Assembly (NCBI GenBank): GCA_035362335.1
Contig: DAOSDL010000023.1
Location: 12,470 to 76,469 of the forward strand
Reading direction: 5' to 3'
DNA: 64,000 bases
DNA from: JAOSJT01 sp035362335
GTDB taxonomy: Bacteria > Bacteroidota > Ignavibacteria > SZUA-365
Shown here: in pieces, positions 15,961-24,756 of the stretch
Layout of the letters: each line of letters begins with the position of its first letter
How positions within the stretch are numbered: position 1 is the first letter of the stretch
Made by a program: the position numbers and the translations under genes
Notes under the pieces: generated by a model
Seen by the model: only the letters and a program-made list of their open reading frames with translations
Databases searched by the model: none
Told to the model about the DNA's origin: nothing

Positions 15961-15970
15961 GCCGACGACC

Positions 15971-16360
15971 TTACGGCTTGACAGCGATGCAGGAAATTTC
16001 CACGATGCCGTCCTTCGGCAGGCGTGCCACCTGAATCGCCGCGCGGCTGGGAGGATTTTCGCTGAAAAAGGTGGCGTAGACCTCGTTCATGGCGGCGAAG
16101 TCGTTCATGTCCTTGAGATACACCGTGCAGGCGGTGACGTCGGCCAGCGAAGCGCCGGCGGCTTCGAGAATGGCGCGCATATTGCGGAGCGCCTGCTCTG
16201 TTTGTTCGCGCACGCCGCCGTCCACGAAATTGCCTGTGGCCGGATCGAAGCCGAGTTGGCCGGAAACAAACACCAGGTTGCCCGCGATATTCGCCTGGCT
16301 GTAGGGACCGATGGCCTTGGGGGCCTGATCGGTATGAACGATTTCTCGATGATGACTCAT
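15971..16360 (-). CDS. ridA: RidA/YjgF family enamine/imine deaminase
   Basis: The protein is about 129 aa from MSHHREIVHTD; a second in-frame ATG lies three codons upstream at 16369. Family signatures are QAPKAIGPYSQAN, GNLVFVSGQLG, the conserved Arg in PPSRAAIQVARLPKDG and the closing VEISCIAV. RidA hydrolyses reactive enamines and imines formed by PLP enzymes. It is followed by a cytochrome c lipoprotein; no functional link is evident. Confidence 0.93.
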   Translation of the reverse strand: MSHHREIVHTDQAPKAIGPYSQANIAGNLVFVSGQLGFDPATGNFVDGGVREQTEQALRNMRAILEAAGASLADVTACTVYLKDMNDFAAMNEVYATFFSENPPSRAAIQVARLPKDGIVEISCIAVKP

Positions 16361-16662
16361 GGAATGCACTCCGGATTCGTTGATAGTGTCCTATACGAAT
16401 GTACAAAACCCGCGCGGAAGTCGTGCGCAGCCCACGGGTCGCGCATAGCCCCCGATCGCTGCTGGCATGGCAACGGGGTTCGGTGTGGCGGTGCCATCCC
16501 GCGGCGGAACTGCTCAAGCTCCGGGCGTTCGGGAGCACGGTTGCCGCACAGGGCATTTTCACAGTATCTTGGAACAGCCGAACCCCATGGAAGAGGACGC
16601 CGCGGCACACGGCTTTTTCCCAACCCCACGGTGACCCGCCGTGGCAAGCACAGGTATGCGAT

Positions 16663-17475
16663 ATGCGCGCCAATGGTTTGTCCTTTGATGTCGAAGACTG
16701 GTTTTGCGCCAACAATCTCGGCATACCCTACGAGCGATGGGACGAGAAGGAGTTGCGCGTCGAAGCCAACACGCTCCGCCTGCTCGACATTCTGGATGCG
16801 CATGCGGCAAAGGGCACGTTTTTCGTACTTGGGTGGATAGCAGAACGCGTTCCCGATCTCGTGCGGGAAATCGAGCGGCGAGGTCACGAGGTGGCGACGC
16901 ATGGCTATGGTCACGTGTTGCTCACGCGCATGACGCCGGAGGATTTCGACCGCGATCTCCAGCACGCACTCGAAGTCACGCAGCCACTGCTTCGGCAGCC
17001 GATACTTGGATTCCGCGCGCCGAGCTTCACCGTCACGGGTGCGACGCTGTGGGCTTACGACATATTGCATCGCCACGGTTTGCGCTACGATTCCTCCGTG
17101 TTTCCCGTGGGTTTTCACCCCGACTACGGCATAGCCGACGCGCCGTTGGAGATTCACCGGCGCAATGAGATGATGGAAGTGCCGTTGAGTTGTGTGGAAT
17201 TCGGCTCGAAACGCATTCCCAGCAGTGGAGGGGGCTATTTCCGCATCCTGCCGTATCGCGCCAGCCGCTGGCTGATGCGCGCCTGCAACGCACAGGGACG
17301 GCCGGTGATTTTTTATCTGCATCCCTGGGAACTCGATCCCGGGCAACCGCGCTCGCCGATGTCGGCCAGCAAGCGCTTGCGGCATTACATCAATCTCTCA
17401 CGCACCGAGCAGCGGCTGCATCGCCTGCTGTCGGATTTTCCCTTCGTCCCCATCAAGGAGCTTCTCGATTCATGA
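16663..17475 (+). CDS. Polysaccharide deacetylase (DUF3473/exopolysaccharide type)
   Basis: The protein is about 270 aa from the ATG at 16663. Sequence upstream in the same frame shows no resemblance to the family. It opens with LSFDVEDWF (catalytic Asp and metal-binding Asp). It then has FVLGWIAERVPDLVREIERRGHEVATHGYGH (HxxxH zinc site), FRAPSFT, and the C-terminal block VPLSCVEFG...PSSGGGYFRILPY with FYLHPWELDP, which is typical of the DUF3473 subgroup found in exopolysaccharide and exosortase loci. It probably de-N-acetylates a surface glycan. It overlaps the downstream methyltransferase (ATGA). No other glycan genes flank it. Confidence 0.87.
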   Translation: MRANGLSFDVEDWFCANNLGIPYERWDEKELRVEANTLRLLDILDAHAAKGTFFVLGWIAERVPDLVREIERRGHEVATHGYGHVLLTRMTPEDFDRDLQHALEVTQPLLRQPILGFRAPSFTVTGATLWAYDILHRHGLRYDSSVFPVGFHPDYGIADAPLEIHRRNEMMEVPLSCVEFGSKRIPSSGGGYFRILPYRASRWLMRACNAQGRPVIFYLHPWELDPGQPRSPMSASKRLRHYINLSRTEQRLHRLLSDFPFVPIKELLDS

Positions 17476-18122
17476 GCAACGAACTCGAACGTCAGCGCCA
17501 GTACTGGAACAGTGAGACAGGCAATTTCGACGCCATTTACGAACGCAACAAAGGGCCGTTCGGCAACTGGCTGGACAACACGTTCCGCTGGGACATGTAC
17601 GAGCGCTTCGATTACACCATGCGCAACTCCGAGCCCATTGCGGGGCGCAGTTTTCTCGACGTCGGTTGCGGCACGGGAAGGTACGCGATGGAGTTTCTGC
17701 GTCGCGGCGCCTCGCATGTCACGGGCATCGATGTGGCGGAGAATATGTTGGAAATCTGCCGGCAACGGGCGGCGGCCGAGGGCTTCGCCGAGAGCACGGA
17801 CTTCGTGCGCGCCGATGTGATCGCGTTCGACGGACGGCGTGATTTCGACATCAGCATAGGCATCGGACTGTTCGACTACATCGGCGACGCGCTCCCCGTG
17901 TTCGCCCGTATGCGCGAATTGTCCACTGTGGCGGCCATCGCCAGTTTTCCGCGCAGCGGATCGTGGCGCGCCGTGCTGCGCAAGGCCCGACTGTCGGTAA
18001 AGAACTGCGACGTGTTTTTTTACAGCAAGGACGATGTGGCCCGCTTGGTGAAGGATGCCGGCTTCGCGCGCTTCGACATGGAGCTGCACGGCGAGCTGTA
18101 CTGCGTCACCGCCTGGGTCTAA
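17472..18122 (+). CDS. Class I SAM-dependent methyltransferase
   Basis: The protein is 216 aa from the ATG at 17472, which overlaps the deacetylase stop by 4 bp. Motif I is FLDVGCGTGRYAMEFLRRGA, followed by VTGIDVAENMLEICRQRA (motif post-I) and DISIGIGLFDYI. The C-terminal part (DVFFYSKDDVARLVKDAGF) is usual for UbiE/methyltransferase-11/25 proteins. Coupling to a polysaccharide deacetylase suggests a glycan or lipid-linked substrate, but the substrate is not known. Confidence 0.85.
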   Translation: MSNELERQRQYWNSETGNFDAIYERNKGPFGNWLDNTFRWDMYERFDYTMRNSEPIAGRSFLDVGCGTGRYAMEFLRRGASHVTGIDVAENMLEICRQRAAAEGFAESTDFVRADVIAFDGRRDFDISIGIGLFDYIGDALPVFARMRELSTVAAIASFPRSGSWRAVLRKARLSVKNCDVFFYSKDDVARLVKDAGFARFDMELHGELYCVTAWV

Positions 18123-18233
18123 CGTCCCGCTACGTTCATGTTCCGCGACTCCTCGTCGATTGCTTGACCCGCCGCGGGCACTCGCCATTGCGGAACATTC
18201 ATCGGACATCCGCGAAGTAGATTCATCGGAGCA

Positions 18234-18740
18234 ATGAAACGGAAGAGCGTTCCCACCGGGGCCGTGGAGTTCCACGCGCCCGTTTTGCGCCTTGACGAGG
18301 GCATCATCAACCATTGCCTGCCGCTTCCCGAGGAGGCCGTGGCCGTGTTCATCCCGGCTGGCATCCGGCGCGTGCTGGCCACGCTGAACGGCCGTCTGTA
18401 CCGCAGAGGCATCATCACTCGCGCCGACGGCAATCACATGCTGTTACTGGGGCAGCCGTTGTTGCGCGAGATCGGCGCGCGCGAAGGCGACATGGTGCAA
18501 GTGCTGCTCGAAGCCGATCCCGAGCCCGACGCGGTGGATGTGCCGGAGGAATTCGAGACGGCGCTGGCCATGGATGATGCTGCGCGCCAACGCTTCGAGG
18601 CACTGACACCCGGCATGCAACGCTCGCTGGTGATGTACATCAGCACGGCCAGGCGCAGCGAGACACGCATCACGCGCTCGCTGGAAATGGCGCGCAAGCT
18701 GCGGGAGAACACGCTGCACGGGGACAAGAAGAACACGTAG
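18234..18740 (+). CDS. YdeI/OmdA family protein with DUF1905 domain
   Basis: The protein is 168 aa. Residues 8-95 fit DUF1905 (EFHAPVLRL, VFIPAGIRRVLATLNGRLYRRGIITRADGNHMLLLGQPLLREIGAREGDMVQVLLEAD). The C-terminal part (VPEEFETALAMDDAARQRFEALTPGMQRSLVMYISTARRSETRITR) is the bacteriocin-protection YdeI/OmpD-associated domain. Its biochemical role is unknown. It is a single gene, convergent with the next one. Confidence 0.85.
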   Translation: MKRKSVPTGAVEFHAPVLRLDEGIINHCLPLPEEAVAVFIPAGIRRVLATLNGRLYRRGIITRADGNHMLLLGQPLLREIGAREGDMVQVLLEADPEPDAVDVPEEFETALAMDDAARQRFEALTPGMQRSLVMYISTARRSETRITRSLEMARKLRENTLHGDKKNT

Positions 18741-18813
18741 CGGGATTCCGACCGACTGAGATCGTCGAGACAGCCCCGAGGTATTGGGCTACAGTGCGCG
18801 ACAGCCCACGAAA

Positions 18814-20049
18814 TTACCGCAGCCCACCAGTCCGCTTCAAGGCATCGAGAAATGTGGCTATCACCTCGTTGACCTCTTCGAGCGGGATTTTGAGTTTCGC
18901 ACTGATCTCGCTGGCGTCGGGCTGTCGCCCCTCGTTGTACGCCTGCATGATTTCTTCGATCATGCGATTGAGGGTGCCCACTCCGCTGTCTCCTTCCGAT
19001 ACCGCCGAAGGCGACGGGAACATGTTCATCATCCACTCGCTGGGATCGGCGGAGGGAGCGAGCGTGCGCAGCACGGTCATAACGGACGCACATACCGTGT
19101 ATTGCGGGGCCGCAGGCGTGATGCAATGCGCGAGAGCCAGGCGCCGCGAGAATTTTCGATACGCGTCCTCCGACATCGCCGTCACGTACAGCGTTTTCGT
19201 CGCTCCATTGAAATACGCATCGGGATGCGGCGGAGCACTCGTCGGATGAGCGAGTGCGATGTGGTACATCCCTTCCTTCTCCGCGACGCGGAATTCCTTC
19301 GGCAGCGTGCACGGATCGAAGTCGGGCAGTATTGGCGCCGACAGGCAAAAACGCATCGTTCCCACCGGAGATGTTACCGATGGTGCATTCGACGCCCGCA
19401 TCAACACAAGCCAGGCCGCGAGGTTGGCTTGAACATCCTCATCGATGCTCTCCCGCGAGGCCAAGGGCAGGCCGCGCATCATCGCGTAGTAGCGTAGTTC
19501 CTCGAAGCCCAGATTCAGGTAGGGGATCAGCGGACCGTAGGTGGTCCAGCACTCACCGCAGGGGTGGATGAGCATGCCAACGCAGGCAACCGCCGGATAA
19601 TCCCGCCTGGTCCGCGAAAGCCCGCCCGATTGCACGATGATGTCTTCGTCGCGCAGAATATCGTGCATGATGTGAAAATCCCGTTCCAGGGATTCCCTGT
19701 ACTCGCAGAAGGTGTAGCGGTACGGATGTTCGAGGCAATGCTCAATGTAACCACGGCGCTTGGGACTCAGCGATGCTATGCGTGGCCCGCCGAGTTGCTC
19801 ACGTGCCAGGCCACGCCTGCCCAAGGCGGCATGCATGGCGTATTGACCGAAGCATTGATGGAGCAAATCCAACCCGACTTCATCGTAGGCATGCAGGTAA
19901 GATTCGGATGCCTGGAAAAATTCCTCGGCCAATCCTTCCGCCTCGATGACCATGGGGACGAGCACTCCATCGAGTACCTGCTCCACCATGCTGTCATCGT
20001 CGCGCACGCACCGCATCGCGAGCAGCAAGTCTATTCCTTCGAGAGCCAT
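18814..20049 (-). CDS. Uncharacterised protein with HPCGECW motif and C-terminal helical domain
   Basis: I do not recognise this protein of about 411 aa. The ATG at 20049 is used; a GTG at 20061 is an alternative. There is no signal peptide or membrane segment. The N-terminal half is helical and acidic (YDEVGLDLLHQCF, EHPYRYTFCEYRESLERDFHIMHDIL). The middle has LIHPCGECWTTYGPLIPYLNLGFEELRYYAMM, where the CxxCW pair could bind metal or be redox-active. A second half contains MYHIALAHPT and KTLYVTAMSEDAYRKFSRRLALAHC. The last 35 residues (DASEISAKLKIPLEEVNEVIATFLDALK) look like a helix-turn-helix-like tail. It is divergent from a leucine carboxyl methyltransferase-type gene. Confidence 0.7.
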   Translation of the reverse strand: MALEGIDLLLAMRCVRDDDSMVEQVLDGVLVPMVIEAEGLAEEFFQASESYLHAYDEVGLDLLHQCFGQYAMHAALGRRGLAREQLGGPRIASLSPKRRGYIEHCLEHPYRYTFCEYRESLERDFHIMHDILRDEDIIVQSGGLSRTRRDYPAVACVGMLIHPCGECWTTYGPLIPYLNLGFEELRYYAMMRGLPLASRESIDEDVQANLAAWLVLMRASNAPSVTSPVGTMRFCLSAPILPDFDPCTLPKEFRVAEKEGMYHIALAHPTSAPPHPDAYFNGATKTLYVTAMSEDAYRKFSRRLALAHCITPAAPQYTVCASVMTVLRTLAPSADPSEWMMNMFPSPSAVSEGDSGVGTLNRMIEEIMQAYNEGRQPDASEISAKLKIPLEEVNEVIATFLDALKRTGGLR

Positions 20050-20333
20050 TGGCGGAACCACTTTCTGTGATCAACAATGAAATTTCCGTGCAATAATACC
20101 GAGATTCTTCCATTCACATCACAGGGATAGTGAAAAGATGAATCACAAAAATGAATCACTGATGGCGCTCGCTTCAACGCGTCGGGTGGGTTCCGGCTTT
20201 CCTGGCGTCTGCCAGTCGCACAGCAACCCCCGCGCCGCTCCGCCGCCAGCGCCGTGACGATTCGCGCGATGCATTGTCTGACAGATGGTATTCCGATATA
20301 TTTGTCACCTACACAATAATCGCGAGAAGCACC

Positions 20334-21206
20334 ATGTCTTCGCCCGGCATCGCCCTGGAGCAGCTTCCGCGCACCCTCTTGCTTCCATTATGGGGTCGCG
20401 CGGAACTCACCCGCTCCGGCAACGGCATATTGCTCGATCCGCTCGCGGTGGAAATTCTCGACAGCATCGGCGAGGATTTCACCGCGTTGCGTTCCGTGCT
20501 CGACGTTTCAAAAAATTACTCATGGATAGCCCGCGCGCGTCAATTCGACGATCGCGTGCGACGCTTCGCACTCACGCATCCCGATTGCACCGTGGTGAAT
20601 ATCGGAGCGGGGCTCGACACCACCTTTGCCCGCGTGGACAACGGACGCATGCACTGGATCGATCTCGACCTCCCCGAAGTCATTGCGCTGCGCGAGCGCC
20701 TCATTCCCCGGCGCGAACGGGCGCGGTGCATCGCCGCATCCATGTTCACCACCGATTGGATGGATGAGGTGCATGCGGAAAGGCAGCCCATATTGCTGCT
20801 CGCAGGCGGTGTGCTGTTCTATTTCACCGGGTTCGAGGTCCGTGCATTGTTTCACACATTGGTCGAGCGCCTGCCAAGCGGCGAATTGCTGTTCGACGCC
20901 ATGACACCCGCCGGCGTGACCAAGGCCAACGGCATGCTCAGGGATGTCGGCATGGAGACGGCGGTGATGCAATGGGGATTGAGCGACGCCAGCGAGATCG
21001 ACGCGTGGCATACGGGCATGACCGTACTCGAGCAGTGCGAGTTTTTTCACGGACTGCCGCTCGACCGCGTACCCTATCGCACGCGCATCATGATTATGTT
21101 CAACCGCCTGCTCCGGGTCATGACCATCGTGCGCTGCGCCTGGGGACGCGAACTCAGGGAAGAGCATGGGGCGATGGCGGAGCACGGAGCAACGGAAATG
21201 GCTTGA
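20334..21206 (+). CDS. Leucine carboxyl methyltransferase (LCM)-family O-methyltransferase
   Basis: The protein is about 290 aa from the ATG at 20334. It carries LDPLAVEILDSI, the arginine-rich RARQFDDRVRRFALTHPDCTVVNIGAGLDTTF (SAM site), and WIDLDLPEVIALRERLIP. GVLFYFTGFEVRALFHTLVERLPSGELLFDAMTP follows. This matches bacterial LCM/PPM1-like class I methyltransferases, some of which act in polyketide or other secondary metabolism. The target is unknown. It stands alone between an unrecognised divergent gene and the TonB receptor locus. Confidence 0.85.
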   Translation: MSSPGIALEQLPRTLLLPLWGRAELTRSGNGILLDPLAVEILDSIGEDFTALRSVLDVSKNYSWIARARQFDDRVRRFALTHPDCTVVNIGAGLDTTFARVDNGRMHWIDLDLPEVIALRERLIPRRERARCIAASMFTTDWMDEVHAERQPILLLAGGVLFYFTGFEVRALFHTLVERLPSGELLFDAMTPAGVTKANGMLRDVGMETAVMQWGLSDASEIDAWHTGMTVLEQCEFFHGLPLDRVPYRTRIMIMFNRLLRVMTIVRCAWGRELREEHGAMAEHGATEMA

Positions 21207-21266
21207 TACTCGCCTCTCGGCGGGATAAGTTACGTGCTTCGCTTCCGTCGACTCATTTCGCGGCCC

Positions 21267-21803
21267 ATGCGTTTCATCGTCACTCTTCTGCTTTCGCTGC
21301 TCTCCCTGCAAAGTCTGGGACCGTACGCATTATTCCAGGTGCAGCAACAGCAACTGAAGCGGCAGATGAAGCGCGCGATCAAGGCCGGCGTTCCCGATGC
21401 GGAACTGCATCGCATCGCTTTCGCGGCGTCCCGGCATTTGCGCGACAGCGAACGCGTGCAGTGGATGCATGAACGGGAATTCCGTCTCGATGGCGAAATG
21501 TACGATATCGTCCGCAGCGAGCAGCGTGGCGACAGCATCATCCACCACTGCATCCGCGATGATGAGGAAACGGCGCTGTTCGCCCGTCTGGATGCGCTCG
21601 TGCGTGAGGAGAGCGGCAACAATCCCGCCGAGCGGGGGAAAAGCGCCTCGTTGCAACGGCTGGCATCCCTGCTGTACCTCCCCACCGAAGCCTGCGACAC
21701 GCATACGCCCATGCAACTCAGCTGCGCGGCGACGCAGCCGGCACCTGCGCCGCTTCATGCCGACCTCCCCCCCTCCACTCCTCCCCCCCGATCAATCTCG
21801 TGA
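21267..21803 (+). CDS. Small exported/membrane-anchored protein upstream of TonB receptors
   Basis: The protein is about 178 aa. The ATG at 21267 puts a hydrophobic segment (FIVTLLLSLLSLQSLGPYALF) at the N-terminus; a GTG at 21234 is an alternative start. A basic helix (QQQLKRQMKRAIKAGVPDAELHRIAF) and a conserved-looking block (WMHEREFRLDGEMYDIVRSEQRGDSIIHHCIRDDEETALFARLDALV) follow, then a Pro/Ala-rich tail with Cys and His. I recall similar short proteins beside TonB receptors in Bacteroidota, but no function is known to me. It precedes the first receptor by 184 bp on the same strand. Confidence 0.7.
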   Translation: MRFIVTLLLSLLSLQSLGPYALFQVQQQQLKRQMKRAIKAGVPDAELHRIAFAASRHLRDSERVQWMHEREFRLDGEMYDIVRSEQRGDSIIHHCIRDDEETALFARLDALVREESGNNPAERGKSASLQRLASLLYLPTEACDTHTPMQLSCAATQPAPAPLHADLPPSTPPPRSIS

Positions 21804-21987
21804 CCACGGATACGCTCGCGCGCCTCATCACATCGCATGAGCGCGGTGCGAGAGCCGTGCCGAAACGAACGCCACTGCGGGACCTTCTCCGTGGTCGGCG
21901 CGTGATGGCGCGTGCGAAGCCGTTTCATTGAGAATACGGCCTCTCCCCATTCACGACATCGATCATCCAAAGAGGATATTGACAACA

Positions 21988-24393
21988 ATGAAATATTTCG
22001 CTCTCATCGCCTTGCTGGCTGTATCCACAGTCATGCAGGCACAAACTCTGGTGGTGCGGGACGAGCGCTCGGGGCGCCCTCTCGACAACGTCGCCGTGTA
22101 CTCGACGCGGCCGCCATTACTGCGCTATACCGACGTCATGGGACGCCTGGAGTTTTCCGCCTACGCCGAGGCCGATTCCGTACGCCTCGATCGCGCGGGC
22201 TACATTTCCAGCACGCGTGCCGTGGCGGAGCTTCGTGCGACGAATTTCGAAGTCACGATGGCGGAGCGTCCCTTCCGCATGGAGGAAGTCGTGATCGCGG
22301 CGGTGCGCTGGCGCCTGCCCGAAAGCGACATCCCCCATCGCATCGTGGGAATGTATCCCGTGGATGCGCAGTTACAGAATCCGCAAACCGTGGCCGACCT
22401 GCTCGGGAGCTCCGGCGAGGTGTACGTTCAGAAAAGTCAGCTCGGCGGCGGCAGCCCCATGATACGCGGGTTCGCAACGAATCGCGTGCTCATGGCAGTG
22501 GACGGTGTGCGCATGAACACCGCAATTTTCCGCAGTGGCAACGTGCAAAATGTCATCTCGCTCGATGCGTTCGCCTTGCAGGAGACTGAAGTTGTATTCG
22601 GGCCCGGCTCCGTTTCCTACGGCAGCGACGCCATCGGCGGCGTGATGAGTTTTTACACCATGACGCCGCGCTATTCCGGCAACGGCGGCGCCTTGCTGCA
22701 TGGCAATGCGATACTGCGCGGCAGCAGCGCCAATGAGGAAAAAACAGGGCACGTGGACCTCAGTCTCGGACTTCAGCGCTGGGCATTTCTCAGCAGCGTG
22801 AGCTGGTCCGAGTTCGGCGATTTGCGCATGGGCAGCGACGGCCCGGACGACTATCTGCGCCCAAGCTACGCCATCCGCGTTAATGGCCGCGACAGCACGC
22901 TGCGCAACGACGATCCCGAGGTGCAGACACCCAGCGGCTACCGGCAGTGGAACTTCATGCAGAAAATCCGCTTCGCCCCCGGCGGCTCGTGGGATCTGCA
23001 ATACGGCGGACACTACTCGCGCACCTCGGACTACGCGCGCTACGACCGTCTGCTACGTACGAAGGGCTCCAACCTGCGTTCGGCGGAATGGTACTACGGT
23101 CCGCAGATCTGGAGCATGCACACACTCTCTGCCGAGCACAGCAACGGCGGCGGGTTGTATGATAAAATGAAAGCGACAGCGGCCTGGCAGTATTTTGCCG
23201 AGAGCCGTCATGATCGCGATTTCGGCAAGAGCACGAAGTACCATCGCGACGAGGAGGTGAACGCCTTCTCCGTCAACGTGGATGCGGAACGCACGCTCTC
23301 GCCGGTGCATGAACTGTTCTACGGCATCGAATTCGTGCACAACACAGTGGGCTCCACCGGCGAGGACGAGAACATTCTCACCGGCGAACGCATACCCGGC
23401 CCCAGTCGCTATCCCGATGCGTCGACCTGGATGTCGACCGCGGCGTATGCGCATCATCGCTGGAAGGTGGCGGAAGCATTCACGCTGCAAAGCGGTGTGC
23501 GCGCGAATTACGTGACGCTCGACGCGGAATTTTCGCCGCAATTCTACTCCTTCCCCTTCGACGAGGTGCGTCTCCGTAATCTGGCGTTCAACGGCAGCAT
23601 CGGCGGCGTGTACCGTCCAGGAGCGGATTGGCAAATCGATGCGAATCTCTCAACGGGATATCGCGCACCGAATATCGACGATATCGGCAAAGTCTTCGAA
23701 TCCACACCGGGACTCGTGATCGTGCCGAATCCCGATCTCAAACCGGAGTTCGCCTGGAACGCGGAAGTCGGCTTGGGCAAAACTTTCGGCGACATTCTGC
23801 GCCTCGACGTGTCGGCATTTTACACCTTGCTCGACAATGCCATGGTGCGCCGTCCGTTCAGTTTCAACGGACAGGACAGCATCATGTACAATGGCGAGCG
23901 CAGTCCCGTCGAAGCCCTGCAAAACGCCGCCCAGGCCACGGTGCGCGGTATACAGGCCGGTGTGGATCTCAACCTCGGCAAAGGACTGCGTGCATGGACA
24001 CGTCTCACCGTGCAAAAAGGCGAGGAAGAACTCGACGACGGCAGCACCGCTCCTCTGCGGCATTCGGGACCGTGGTTCGGTACGACGCATCTGCTCTGGT
24101 CGGCTGCGGGCGTTGAAATCGACTTCTACGCCGTGTACAATGGCGAAATCGCCTACAACGACCTCGCGCCCGAGGAGCAGTCGAAGTCCTACATGTACGC
24201 ACTCGACGACAATGGCAATCCCTGGGTTCCATCCTGGCTCACCTGGAATGTCAAGGCACGCTACCGCGTCAGCGATCTGTTACAGCTCACGGTGGGAGTG
24301 GAAAATCTCACCGACGAGCGATACCGTCCATATTCCTCCGGAATTACCGCCGCGGGACGCAACCTCATCGGTGCCGTGCACATGCGTTTCTGA
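21988..24393 (+). CDS. TonB-dependent outer-membrane receptor (first of a tandem pair)
   Basis: The protein is 801 aa from the ATG at 21988 (AGAGGA ribosome site). It has a signal peptide (MKYFALIALLAVSTVMQA), an N-terminal carboxypeptidase-regulatory-like domain (about 20-95), a plug domain (about 100-230, with SSGEVYVQKSQLGGGSPMIRG and GSVSYGSDAIGGVMSF), and a 22-strand type barrel ending in the aromatic HMRF. The plug resembles the hemoglobin/transferrin/lactoferrin receptor group. YRAP and NPDL boxes near residue 560-590 recall the FRAP/NPNL boxes of heme receptors, but no His lies between them, so heme specificity is unproven. A strong terminator follows. The next gene is a close paralog of exactly the same length. 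Confidence 0.92.
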   Translation: MKYFALIALLAVSTVMQAQTLVVRDERSGRPLDNVAVYSTRPPLLRYTDVMGRLEFSAYAEADSVRLDRAGYISSTRAVAELRATNFEVTMAERPFRMEEVVIAAVRWRLPESDIPHRIVGMYPVDAQLQNPQTVADLLGSSGEVYVQKSQLGGGSPMIRGFATNRVLMAVDGVRMNTAIFRSGNVQNVISLDAFALQETEVVFGPGSVSYGSDAIGGVMSFYTMTPRYSGNGGALLHGNAILRGSSANEEKTGHVDLSLGLQRWAFLSSVSWSEFGDLRMGSDGPDDYLRPSYAIRVNGRDSTLRNDDPEVQTPSGYRQWNFMQKIRFAPGGSWDLQYGGHYSRTSDYARYDRLLRTKGSNLRSAEWYYGPQIWSMHTLSAEHSNGGGLYDKMKATAAWQYFAESRHDRDFGKSTKYHRDEEVNAFSVNVDAERTLSPVHELFYGIEFVHNTVGSTGEDENILTGERIPGPSRYPDASTWMSTAAYAHHRWKVAEAFTLQSGVRANYVTLDAEFSPQFYSFPFDEVRLRNLAFNGSIGGVYRPGADWQIDANLSTGYRAPNIDDIGKVFESTPGLVIVPNPDLKPEFAWNAEVGLGKTFGDILRLDVSAFYTLLDNAMVRRPFSFNGQDSIMYNGERSPVEALQNAAQATVRGIQAGVDLNLGKGLRAWTRLTVQKGEEELDDGSTAPLRHSGPWFGTTHLLWSAAGVEIDFYAVYNGEIAYNDLAPEEQSKSYMYALDDNGNPWVPSWLTWNVKARYRVSDLLQLTVGVENLTDERYRPYSSGITAAGRNLIGAVHMRF

Positions 24394-24423
24394 TTCGCTT
24401 CCAGTCGACACGTTCCGCAGTCA

Positions 24424-24457
24424 ACGGAGCGGCCCTGCGCCGCTCCGTCTTTTTTTT
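24424..24457 (+). terminator. Intrinsic terminator of the first TonB receptor
   Basis: A 9-bp stem (ACGGAGCGG/CCGCTCCGT, 7-nt loop) is followed by CTTTTTTTTG. It lies 30 bp after the receptor stop and separates transcription of the two paralogs. Confidence 0.9.
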
Positions 24458-24756
24458 GCTCACGCGTAACACCGCGCGTATCGATGTGTTTTACCCAAGG
24501 CGGTGTTGCGCTTTCGGTCGACGCCCCTGCCGGGCACTTGCATTTTTCGACCAATACGGATATGTTGCTCGCATACCATTCGCACGGTACATTTTTCGGC
24601 ATGTTCGCCATCGCTCACGCTCTCGTTACAGGCAATCCTATCGTCGCGGCAGGACGTCCGCCGCGCAGCGAATACTGATTTCCGCACGACAACCTTCGCT
24701 CCTGAGGGCGCGGGAGCATGCATCCGAGCTTCTTCAACACATCGATCGAGTGCATC
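24458..24756 (+). other. Intergenic region before the second TonB receptor
   Basis: This stretch of about 300 bp separates the terminator of the first receptor from the second receptor. It presumably holds the second promoter and leader. A short open frame (24484-24678) lacks a ribosome site or recognisable features. No riboswitch or operator could be identified by eye. Confidence 0.5.

Noticed and set aside
18434..19348. 304-codon minus-strand open frame over the YdeI-like gene
   Set aside because: Shadow of two supported genes in other frames; no features.
20138..20260. 40-codon open frame with a repeated ATGAATCAC start region
   Set aside because: Pro/Ala-rich end and no homology that I recognise; not enough evidence for a gene.
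24484..24678. Small open frame between the TonB receptors
   Set aside because: No ribosome site or recognisable motif; more likely leader sequence.
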